Assembly (NCBI GenBank): GCA_003533825.1 | Contig: DQCG01000407.1 | Location: 1,569 to 11,344 of the forward strand | Length of the DNA stretch: 9,776 nucleotides | Source of the DNA: Phycisphaerales bacterium | GTDB taxonomy: Bacteria > Planctomycetota > Phycisphaerae > Sedimentisphaerales > Anaerobacaceae | Direction of reading: 5' to 3' | Shown here: positions 1 to 5,810 of the stretch, one piece after another | Layout: each line of letters begins with the position of its first letter | Numbering within the stretch: position 1 is the stretch's first letter | Made by a program: the position numbers and the translations under genes | The notes under the pieces: generated by a model | The model's input: the letters and a program-made list of their open reading frames with translations, nothing else | Database searches by the model: none | Told to the model about the DNA's origin: nothing

Positions 1-1851
1 GAAGCCCTGTTTGTTGTTGTCGTATAAAAGGGGCATTGATTGAAGGCCGCCGTGGACGATAGTCTCCTCGGTATAAGAAACAGTTGTTTCATCGCCGACA
101 GCCGAGCCGGTCCCGTTACCGGGAATGTAACCGGGACTGCCCGGCGCACCGGCGCCAAGCCCATCATGCCAGGAGAACCATATCTGGTTGTCACCTGCAT
201 CGTAGTTCTCAAAGTTGTCGATAACAAAGAAGTCGCCGGTCGTAAAGCTCCAGACGTTGCCTGCCCAGGGGCTATCGGGATTGGTGTCGTTGACTTCATC
301 GATCCGCCAGTAGTAGGCCGTATCCAGCATAAGAATACCGGGATCGTAGCTCTCTTCGCCGAGAGCCCTGGCCCCTTTATACTCAGGTGAGCTTTTCGTT
401 GCATTGGCCACAGCATCCGCATCGGCGCCGAAGTACACCTCATGCGAGGCGGCAACCGCTCCGGCAACCCAGGTAAGAACCTGTGCTGGATTTACATCCG
501 CTGTGTTATCTGCCGGATTTGGGCCAGTGACCGCGCCTTTGGTAGTAAAGTTCCAGACTTCGCCTTTATGCGTCTCAACACCGTCGAACTCATCGACGCG
601 CCAGAAATAAGTCTTGGCCAGTTTAAGTGGTCCGGGATCGTAATCCGCTGTACCGTTAGGAATGCCTATAGTGGCATTGCTTACCTCATCGAAATCTTCG
701 CCGAAGACAATATAGTGCAATTTTGTGCCAAAACCAGCCGCCCAGTTAAGTGTTACATTAATATCGACAAACTCGGCACTATCAGCCGGCTCGGGATTAT
801 AAGCCGTCTTCGGAGGAACTGTGAAGCTCCAAACGGGGCCTTTCCACGGACTGTTCGGATCAGCATCGTTGACCTCATCGATTCGCCAATAGTAAGTTGT
901 ACCGTTAACAAGACCATCCGGATAAGCATAACCAGTAAAGCCGGCAATATAAAATGTCGAATCCAATCCCTGGTTGCCTCGGAAGAAATCTGAATCCAGA
1001 GTAGCGTTGTTCACATAGTCGAAGTTATCTCCCATATACACATCATGCGATGTGGTAAAATCTCCCGCTTTCCAGGACAGAGTTACCCATGTGTCTGTAT
1101 AAAGAGACCCATCAGGCGGAGTTGGAGAGCGTGCCTCTGGGAATCCCTCTCCTTTCATGACGGCCAAAACCTCATCCTGTGACAAAGGTAACTGGAAGAT
1201 CATCACTTCATCCAGTGCTCCATTAAAGGTGCCAAGTCCATCCGCAGTATTGACTACCCCGATGCCGGTCCTTAGATTGCTGAAATCCCCGGCAGGTAAA
1301 TCCCAATTACCGCTCAGTCTTTCCTCGCCGTTAAGATATATCGTTCCGATATTTTCGGTCGCGTCGTGTGAAAAGACCAGATGCACCCATTCGCCCTCGA
1401 TCAAATGCTCACCCGTGAGATAGAGGTTACTTTGAGGACTCGTGTTGGATTTAAAACGTAGTTGATCGGCAGACGGACTCAGTTCCGTCCACCAGTACAT
1501 AGTACCTTCTCGCTGGCTGAGAAAGCCTTGGTACGAACCGTTTGTTCCTGCCCATTTCGCCCACCAACAAACTGACAGGCCCTCGGGTCCGTCTGTTTGC
1601 CATGCACCAAGATCCACGAACGGGCTGCCGTTGCCACCCTGGAATTCCAGAGCGCCACCGAATATGCCTTCAATCCATGTTAAGGGATCGGTCAATGACC
1701 CGTCATGGTCGCCAACACTGTCTACTGCTGTGAGCCCGGCGCCATCATCGAGTTTCCACCAGCCAACGGGTTCCGCAGCTTCTACTAAGCTCGTTAGTAC
1801 CCAACTCAACACCAAAATAACAGTCGACGAATAAATAAATCTATTTAACAT
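1..1851 (-). CDS. Secreted LamG-domain protein with fibronectin-like 'WRIDEVND' repeats (3' end outside window)
   Basis: The visible part is 617 residues and is open at the low-coordinate edge. Residues 1-26 form a Sec signal peptide (MLNRFIYSS, a hydrophobic stretch, then VEAA). Residues about 28-238 are a LamG/concanavalin-like lectin module: it opens with GWWKLDDGAG and ends with GALDEVMIFQLPLSQDEV, the usual LamG closing strand. Three modules of about 90-100 residues follow, ending near residues 345, 436 and 538. Each has a 'HDVY.G...D.V.NAT' half and a 'YYWRIDEVND.NP.SPW.G.VWSFT' half, a fibronectin-III-like repeat common in Phycisphaerae surface proteins. After residue 540 a new beta-rich module begins (FENYDAG, then IVHGGLQSMPLLYDN), similar to the C-terminal carbohydrate-binding-like module of such proteins. 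No catalytic domain is visible, so glycan binding or surface adhesion is the likely role. The start is fixed by AAGGAGGA five bases upstream. Substrate and C-terminal anchor cannot be seen. Confidence 0.88.
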   Translation of the reverse strand, partial: MLNRFIYSSTVILVLSWVLTSLVEAAEPVGWWKLDDGAGLTAVDSVGDHDGSLTDPLTWIEGIFGGALEFQGGNGSPFVDLGAWQTDGPEGLSVCWWAKWAGTNGSYQGFLSQREGTMYWWTELSPSADQLRFKSNTSPQSNLYLTGEHLIEGEWVHLVFSHDATENIGTIYLNGEERLSGNWDLPAGDFSNLRTGIGVVNTADGLGTFNGALDEVMIFQLPLSQDEVLAVMKGEGFPEARSPTPPDGSLYTDTWVTLSWKAGDFTTSHDVYMGDNFDYVNNATLDSDFFRGNQGLDSTFYIAGFTGYAYPDGLVNGTTYYWRIDEVNDADPNSPWKGPVWSFTVPPKTAYNPEPADSAEFVDINVTLNWAAGFGTKLHYIVFGEDFDEVSNATIGIPNGTADYDPGPLKLAKTYFWRVDEFDGVETHKGEVWNFTTKGAVTGPNPADNTADVNPAQVLTWVAGAVAASHEVYFGADADAVANATKSSPEYKGARALGEESYDPGILMLDTAYYWRIDEVNDTNPDSPWAGNVWSFTTGDFFVIDNFENYDAGDNQIWFSWHDGLGAGAPGSPGYIPGNGTGSAVGDETTVSYTEETIVHGGLQSMPLLYDNNKQGF

Positions 1852-1856
1852 AACAA

Positions 1857-1864
1857 TCCTCCTT
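1857..1864 (-). promoter_or_regulatory. Ribosome-binding site of the LamG gene, complementary to the loop of the candidate sRNA
   Basis: On the minus strand this reads AAGGAGGA, five bases before ATG at 1851. It is the strongest Shine-Dalgarno sequence among the full-length genes here and fixes the LamG start. The 13 bases at 1855-1867 (minus strand CTGAAGGAGGATT) are an exact antisense match to plus-strand 4286-4298, the loop of the candidate sRNA, so this site could be occluded by RNA pairing. The pairing is inferred from sequence alone. Confidence 0.8.
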
Positions 1865-1877
1865 CAGAATTACAGAA

Positions 1878-1904
1878 ATTATATATGACTAGTCAACAAC
1901 TCAA
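1878..1904 (-). promoter_or_regulatory. Possible sigma70-type promoter for the LamG gene
   Basis: On the minus strand, TTGAGT (1899-1904) and TATAAT (1878-1883) are separated by 15 bases. The -10 box matches consensus perfectly; the spacer is shorter than the ideal 17. The predicted start near 1871 would give a leader of only about 20 bases that is almost entirely ribosome-binding site. A second weaker pair further upstream, TTGAAA-17-TAGTAT, is also possible. Confidence 0.45.
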
Positions 1905-2072
1905 AAAACTTGTTGCTTACGATAAATATAATTTGGGATTTACCATACACACTTCGATGAACCACTCCTACAAGTTTAAATATTGATACTACCATAATTT
2001 CATTTCAATTTCAACAATTTTCGGCAGTTTTAGAATAACGTATAGGCATGTCTTTTTAACGGGGAAAATTTG

Positions 2073-2127
2073 CCGAGATATGTTGGCAGGCCAATAGTAC
2101 ATTATTCTCCATAGGCGGCCTGCTCGG
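2073..2127. repeat. Imperfect inverted repeat (GCAGGCC/GGCCTGC core)
   Basis: GCAGGCC at 2086-2092 and GGCCTGC at 2117-2123 form a perfect 7-bp stem around a 24-base spacer. CCGAG at 2073-2077 can extend the pairing to CTCGG at 2123-2127 (one base shared) after an 8-base one-sided bulge. It lies just downstream, on the minus strand, of the ferritin-like remnant and could be its terminator or a structured leader element. There is no clean T-run next to it, so terminator function is doubtful. Confidence 0.4.
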
Positions 2128-2170
2128 TAGGTTCAGGATTCCAAACCGGCTAAAAGCTCTTTGATCTGTT

Positions 2171-2317
2171 TCAGAACGTTATCAAATCGTACTCGATTTC
2201 AAATCGTAGTTTATGTTCCGCTTCTTCCTGAGCCAGCTTCAAATGAAAAGCCTGAGCTTCAATCTCCCGGCTTATTGCAAAATCCGGAACATCATCGAAA
2301 GACTTGAATTTAGTCAT
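2171..2317 (-). pseudogene. Ferritin/rubrerythrin-like remnant (48 codons)
   Basis: The frame begins MTKFKSFDDVPDFAISRE and continues EIEAQAFHLKLA, closely resembling the first helix of ferritin-like/rubrerythrin-type proteins (usual pattern F.S.D..LDFAI..E..A..FY..LA). It then runs straight into QEEAEHKLRFE, the EExxH di-iron motif of the second helix. The 15-25 residues that normally separate these motifs are absent, as expected from a deletion between two copies of a 'LA' segment. The usual FY is FH. A stop follows 15 residues after the EExxH motif, so the four-helix bundle cannot form. The reading frame can be opened up to 2362, but ATG at 2317 matches the family start. Shine-Dalgarno support is weak (GGGA only two bases away). 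Family assignment is by motif memory; a small intact protein of another family is not excluded. Confidence 0.5.
2182..2208. repeat. 10-bp direct repeat with 17-base period inside the ferritin-like remnant
   Basis: TCAAATCGTA occurs at 2182-2191 and again at 2199-2208. A 17-base tandem duplication would shift the minus-strand frame. Removing one unit opens the frame past the present stop into DNVLKQIKELLAGLES followed by TGA. The intervening bases are also palindromic (AAATCG/CGATTT), so slippage at a hairpin is a plausible cause. Confidence 0.6.
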
Positions 2318-2493
2318 ATCCCGGCTCTTCAATAGTATACAGCCAACGGCCGATCGACACACTTTACCCCGGCCTTTTCCATGACTGTCATTTTATGCAT
2401 CCTGCAATTAAATAATAATTATCAAGAAAAAATACCTGAGCGTTTTGCCGGAAGGACAAAATTTGCGTCTTATATTGAAGCACTTCATGTCTG

Positions 2494-4026
2494 CTAAGTT
2501 TCTGAGATATTCACCCAATTGATGCCGATTTTTCGCGATGCATATCCGAGTTCTTTGAGATAATCGCCGTAAGCCATCATCCAGTGAGAATCCCGAACCT
2601 CCTTAATCAGCTTCCTCCAGTCTCCCTGGATTTCGACATCCTGCTGCGAACGGCAGATTTCGTAATATGGATTGCTTTTGACAATTCCCTTGAATCCGAG
2701 CCAGCGGCCCGTACTGTATTCGGGATCGATGAATGTCACTTGCTGGCCCTTTGGGATTTCCACCTTCGGGGCGGCGCCGTATTCGGATTCGTAGTGCGAC
2801 ATAATTCGTGCCGGCTCGTAACGTGTACCATTCATCCGCCTCGGAGCGCTGCAATGCGCGCAGGTCACTACGGCATCATGTGGGAACGTCGAGTTGTGCA
2901 GAAACACGGGCTTGCCGGATATGTAATGCAGCAGAATCCCCGATGGTATCACGACAAAATCCGATTCGCAGAAGGCGAGGAATCCTTCATCGTTGAGCAG
3001 GCTCAGGGTCAGGCATGGTGTCGTCTCCGCGATCGGAAGAATCTTGCTCATGCAGGATTTGATTGTAAATGCCGAAGCGTTGTGCTCGATCATCAGGTTC
3101 TTGAACGCATAGTACAGCAGAAATGTATTTACTATAAACTTCTTATCCGTCATCAGTGTCGTATTCGGCAGGGAAAGGTACTTGTCCGCCCATTGCCCGG
3201 CCTTTGAAATGAGATTGCGGTCTTTTGAGATACTTTTGATGCGCGGCGCCGCGACATCATAGCCGACATCGATTATTTCGATTTTGTATTTATTTCGAGC
3301 GACATCGGGTGCCTCCGGCGAGTATTTGCCCCATGGGCCGCCGAGAGCAACGATCCTTGCTCCAATGAAATTCTTAATCCCATACAAAGCCCGCAGCCGC
3401 CAGAGCAGTTCCTGCATATCGTCAATGACAACATCGTCAACGTGCAACTCCCCATGATTTGCGGCGTTGTTCTGCTGTGGGCCGTCATCAGTGCCAAGGT
3501 ATCTGACGCTCAGTGCTTCATACCAGTAATAAACCGGGCCGGAGCGATGGCGGGCAAAGATAATCGTGTCCCTGTCTTTTTCTTTTGCAAAACACGCCCT
3601 GAGCAAATCTCCCGAACCAGTGGCGGGATAGACTACGATGACATCATAATTTTTCTTGTGCACTTGTAGTGCTTCGTTGACGGTTTTGACTTTGGCGACG
3701 GGAAGTATTTCGAACGGAAAATCAGCACCGCCGGATAATGAGGCAAGTTCCTGTGATATTTTTTTTGCCTCCTCCTCTACGGCCTGCTCGGTTTGAACGC
3801 CTCCCCACGATTTCCAGGAGGTTGCATGCCTGCGCTGTGGAATTCTGTACATAAGGACCGGCTGAACGGACAATTTTTTCCCGGTCGCAATGAGAGGTTT
3901 TTCCGGGTTCCATACTTCCGTGCTGCTGTTGGCAGATGTTGGAGCACCGAGGCCGAGAACTCCTCCGGCGATACCTGCCGTTGTCAGTCCGACGAATTCT
4001 CTCCTGTTCATATCGCTGCAAGACAT
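2494..4026 (-). CDS. Tat-exported sugar-isomerase-like protein (FucI/AraA-like fold)
   Basis: The 510-residue protein opens with a Tat signal: MNRREF at residues 6-11, then a glycine/alanine-rich hydrophobic stretch to about residue 32. The N-terminal half has an alpha/beta pattern (YDVIVVYPATGSGD at 127-140; ARIVALGGPWG at 223-233), as in the N-terminal domains of L-fucose/L-arabinose isomerases. The C-terminal half carries TPCLTLSLLNDEGFLAFCESD at 336-356, GKPVFLHNSTFPHDAVVTCAHCSAP at 371-395 and HWMMAYGDYLKELG at 481-494. These resemble the metal-site and active-site regions of the family (Glu/Asp pair, then AHC, then a late His). The start is set by AAGGAG six bases upstream of ATG 4026. 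It lies downstream of two exported oxidoreductases, which suggests a role in the same sugar pathway. A Tat signal is unusual for an isomerase, since known FucI/AraA enzymes are cytoplasmic. Activity and substrate are inferred; the fold match is moderate. Confidence 0.75.
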   Translation of the reverse strand: MSCSDMNRREFVGLTTAGIAGGVLGLGAPTSANSSTEVWNPEKPLIATGKKLSVQPVLMYRIPQRRHATSWKSWGGVQTEQAVEEEAKKISQELASLSGGADFPFEILPVAKVKTVNEALQVHKKNYDVIVVYPATGSGDLLRACFAKEKDRDTIIFARHRSGPVYYWYEALSVRYLGTDDGPQQNNAANHGELHVDDVVIDDMQELLWRLRALYGIKNFIGARIVALGGPWGKYSPEAPDVARNKYKIEIIDVGYDVAAPRIKSISKDRNLISKAGQWADKYLSLPNTTLMTDKKFIVNTFLLYYAFKNLMIEHNASAFTIKSCMSKILPIAETTPCLTLSLLNDEGFLAFCESDFVVIPSGILLHYISGKPVFLHNSTFPHDAVVTCAHCSAPRRMNGTRYEPARIMSHYESEYGAAPKVEIPKGQQVTFIDPEYSTGRWLGFKGIVKSNPYYEICRSQQDVEIQGDWRKLIKEVRDSHWMMAYGDYLKELGYASRKIGINWVNISET

Positions 4027-4208
4027 AATAAACTCCTTAAGTTCAAGTGATCGTTTTAAGGGATTAATAATATTTTTTCGATTTTTACCAAATTTTTTGT
4101 TTCTAATACCAGATTTGCATCAAAAGAGCAACTGTGAAGCTGCAAACCTCACTCTCATGGATATTACAGCTATATTTTCAGTAATAAAAAAATACGTAGT
4201 TAAAACAG

Positions 4209-4236
4209 TTGACAAAATCTCCGAAAACGTTATAAT
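4209..4236 (+). promoter_or_regulatory. Consensus sigma70-type promoter, plus strand
   Basis: TTGACA (4209-4214) and TATAAT (4231-4236) are both perfect consensus boxes, separated by 16 bases. This is the best promoter in the window and the only clear one facing right. No protein gene follows it on the plus strand; the nearest downstream feature is the hairpin and U-rich tail at 4267-4321. Predicted start is near A4243. Confidence 0.7.
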
Positions 4237-4242
4237 GTATTT

Positions 4243-4321
4243 AGTAAGCGAGTTATTGTCTTTCTTCAAGCCCCTGTTATTTTTTAATCCTCCTTCAGCA
4301 GGGGCTTGTTTATATATTTTT
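4243..4321 (+). ncRNA. Candidate small regulatory RNA with anti-Shine-Dalgarno loop
   Basis: A transcript of about 75-80 nt is predicted from the promoter at 4209-4236 to the terminator-like hairpin. It has an unstructured 5' segment of about 24 nt, then a 10-bp stem (CAAGCCCCTG 4267-4276 with CAGGGGCTTG 4299-4308), then TTTATATATTTTT. The 22-nt loop ends AATCCTCCTTCAG (4286-4298), so it displays CCUCCUU, the anti-Shine-Dalgarno core. Known C/U-rich-loop sRNAs of Gram-positive bacteria (for example S. aureus RsaE and RNAIII) block translation this way; that comparison is by mechanism, not homology. Thirteen loop bases match the LamG leader at 1855-1867 in antisense. I recognise no named RNA family. 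Alternatives are a relic terminator or a decayed leader on the other strand. Confidence 0.5.
4267..4321 (+). terminator. Rho-independent terminator-like hairpin, plus strand
   Basis: The 10-bp stem CAAGCCCCTG/CAGGGGCTTG encloses a 22-base loop and is followed at 4309-4321 by a T-rich run (11 of 13 T). On the minus strand the stem is followed by purines (AAGAAAG), so the signal works rightward only. The loop is longer than in typical terminators. Confidence 0.55.
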
Positions 4322-4399
4322 GCGAGGATTCCCTGGTACTTGCCGAGTAGAACCTGGACAAGCCTCGAAGGTATATGTTGCCGGATTCTGTTAATAGAC

Positions 4400-5785
4400 T
4401 TAGATTTCTGTCCACTTGCCGGGGACCGGCACAGGATAGCGGCTCTGGGCGTCGGCCTGCAGCGGCGATGGACTATCGTATGTGAAATCAGCCACGTTCG
4501 AGCAGAACTTGAAATCGGAAGCAAGCATTTCATCCCACGTGATTATCTTGCCGGAGTGTATCGCGGCTCGTCCCATGATCGAGGCCAGGTTGGTAAACGC
4601 GGCCCGCCGGGCTTCGTTGTGCGGTCGGTCGTGGCGGATTGCGCTTAGCAGCATGTCCCACTCGGCCTGGTAGGGACTGACTTTTTCCTTCTCCGGCCGC
4701 CAGGCAATGTTATCCTTAGCCGTCCGCTGGTCTTTATAGGTGTGCACGGTTGGTGTGTGAACATTGCCCGAGAACTGCGCAGCGCATTTTGTGCCGTGGA
4801 CGAAGGTTGCGAATTCATTGTGACAGTTCTGCATGGATCGGCTGTTAACCATGGCCTTGGTGCCATCGGCGAAAGTATACTCGATGGCGTAGTTATGCAG
4901 ATTCTGGCTGCAGTCGTTGCTGTTCGGTTCGCGTCCGCCCAGGCCCCGGGCCGAGACCGGCCAGGCGTCCTTGATCCAGCAGCACTCGTCCACCTGGTGG
5001 ATCATCATCTCGATAAACCACGCCGAGGAGACCCAAAGGAAGAAATAGGGCCGCCTGATCTGCCACAGCAGTTCGCTCTGGCCGCCCGGGAAAGGCCCCA
5101 TCCTCGCGCCGGGGTCCATGCGGTATGCGCGGATTAGTTGAATGCTGCCCATTGCGCCGTCACGTATCTTTTGTATCAAAGCCTGCCGGGCAGAAGAATG
5201 CCGGCACATGAGTCCGCACCCGATTTTGAGATTTTTTTTCTTCGCTGCCTCGGCAATGCGGATGATTCGTTTCGTGCCGCCCGGGTCCGGCGCGAACGAT
5301 TTCTCCATGAAAACATTCACGCCCTTCTCGACGGCGTACTCGACGTGCATCGGCCTAAAAGCCGCGTGGGTGGCCTGGATCATGACATCGCCCGGGCGCA
5401 GGCAGTCGATAGCCTTGCGATAAGCGTCAAATCCGAGGAATCTCCGGTCCGGCGGCACATCGACTTTATCGCCGAACTGTTGGCTCAGGGCTTTGTACGA
5501 CCTTGTCTGCTTGTCCTCGAATACGTCGGCCATCGCGACGAGCTTGGTTGGCCCGGCCGTCGAAGAAAGTGCGTTTCCCGCCGCACCGCTGCCGCGCCCG
5601 CCGCATCCGACCAATGCCAGCTGAATTGTGTTGTCCTCGGCGGCATGAATTTTGTTCAGAGCGACACCCGTGAGTAACGAACCGGCGAGCACCCTTCCAC
5701 TCTTTGACAAAAACTGTCGGCGAGAGGACTTGCTCGTTCCCGCCTGCAATGAACTAAATGTGTGACGCTTACTTTGTCGTTTCAT
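4400..5785 (-). CDS. Tat-exported Gfo/Idh/MocA family oxidoreductase (EKS-type planctomycete subfamily)
   Basis: The 461-residue protein is predicted to be an NAD(P)-dependent sugar oxidoreductase acting outside the cytoplasm. A Tat motif (SRRQFL, residues 21-26) follows an unusually long basic n-region and precedes a hydrophobic segment to about residue 48. The Rossmann loop is GCGGRGSG (60-67), and ADVFED (86-91) ends the second strand. EKSF at 161-164 replaces the usual EKPL but keeps the catalytic-region Lys. MMIHQVDECCW (260-270) holds the likely active-site His263. IEYTFADGTK and GKIITWDEML are C-terminal-domain landmarks of a Tat-linked subfamily found in Planctomycetota and Bacteroidota. 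The start is ATG 5785, with GAAGGGG five bases upstream. It begins 25 bases after the preceding oxidoreductase gene, so the two are almost certainly co-transcribed. Substrate is unknown. Confidence 0.9.
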   Translation of the reverse strand: MKRQSKRHTFSSLQAGTSKSSRRQFLSKSGRVLAGSLLTGVALNKIHAAEDNTIQLALVGCGGRGSGAAGNALSSTAGPTKLVAMADVFEDKQTRSYKALSQQFGDKVDVPPDRRFLGFDAYRKAIDCLRPGDVMIQATHAAFRPMHVEYAVEKGVNVFMEKSFAPDPGGTKRIIRIAEAAKKKNLKIGCGLMCRHSSARQALIQKIRDGAMGSIQLIRAYRMDPGARMGPFPGGQSELLWQIRRPYFFLWVSSAWFIEMMIHQVDECCWIKDAWPVSARGLGGREPNSNDCSQNLHNYAIEYTFADGTKAMVNSRSMQNCHNEFATFVHGTKCAAQFSGNVHTPTVHTYKDQRTAKDNIAWRPEKEKVSPYQAEWDMLLSAIRHDRPHNEARRAAFTNLASIMGRAAIHSGKIITWDEMLASDFKFCSNVADFTYDSPSPLQADAQSRYPVPVPGKWTEI

Positions 5786-5810
5786 AATTGCCCCTTCTGC
5801 CGGAAATATG

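Larger units (their letters stand above)
1852..2493. other. AT-rich 642-bp gap between the isomerase-like gene and the LamG gene
   Basis: Besides the LamG leader and promoter, the gap holds an inverted repeat at 2073-2127 and a ferritin-like remnant at 2171-2317. The stretch 1905-2070 is AT-rich and shows no convincing gene on either strand. The stretch 2318-2493 has only ORFs shorter than 20 codons and a weak TTTTG/CAAAA stem followed on the minus strand by a T-run. That might be a poor terminator for the isomerase-like gene, but the stem is too weak to call. Confidence 0.6.
4027..4399. other. 373-bp gap between the oxidoreductase operon and the isomerase-like gene
   Basis: The 4243-4321 stretch carries the plus-strand candidate sRNA with its promoter at 4209-4236. 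The stretch 4050-4200 is AT-rich with several T-runs and no convincing gene. A weak minus-strand promoter for the isomerase-like gene may overlap the sRNA -35 box, because the bases at 4210-4215 read TTGTCA on the minus strand, with TATTTT at 4189-4194 (15-base spacer). That would make the two transcripts divergent and possibly competing. The 4322-4399 stretch shows nothing else. Confidence 0.5.

Noticed and set aside
442..993. Plus-strand ORFs over the LamG gene, including one of 183 codons
   Set aside because: They are antisense to a continuous 617-codon frame with clear domains; their sequences show no family features.
4286..4298. Minus-strand CTGAAGGAGGATT as the ribosome-binding site of a real or decayed gene
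   Set aside because: No start codon follows at usable distance (TTAAAAAATAACAGG comes next) and no coding pattern is seen. It stays the main alternative explanation for the match to the LamG leader.
4120..4533. Minus-strand ORF of 137 codons across the oxidoreductase 3' end and the sRNA region
   Set aside because: Its first third lies inside the oxidoreductase gene in another frame; the remainder is AT-rich with no family resemblance and no ribosome-binding site.
3890..4648. Plus-strand ORF of 252 codons over the isomerase-like start, the gap and the oxidoreductase end
   Set aside because: It is antisense to two well-supported genes, has no ribosome-binding site, and its composition is that of a shadow frame.
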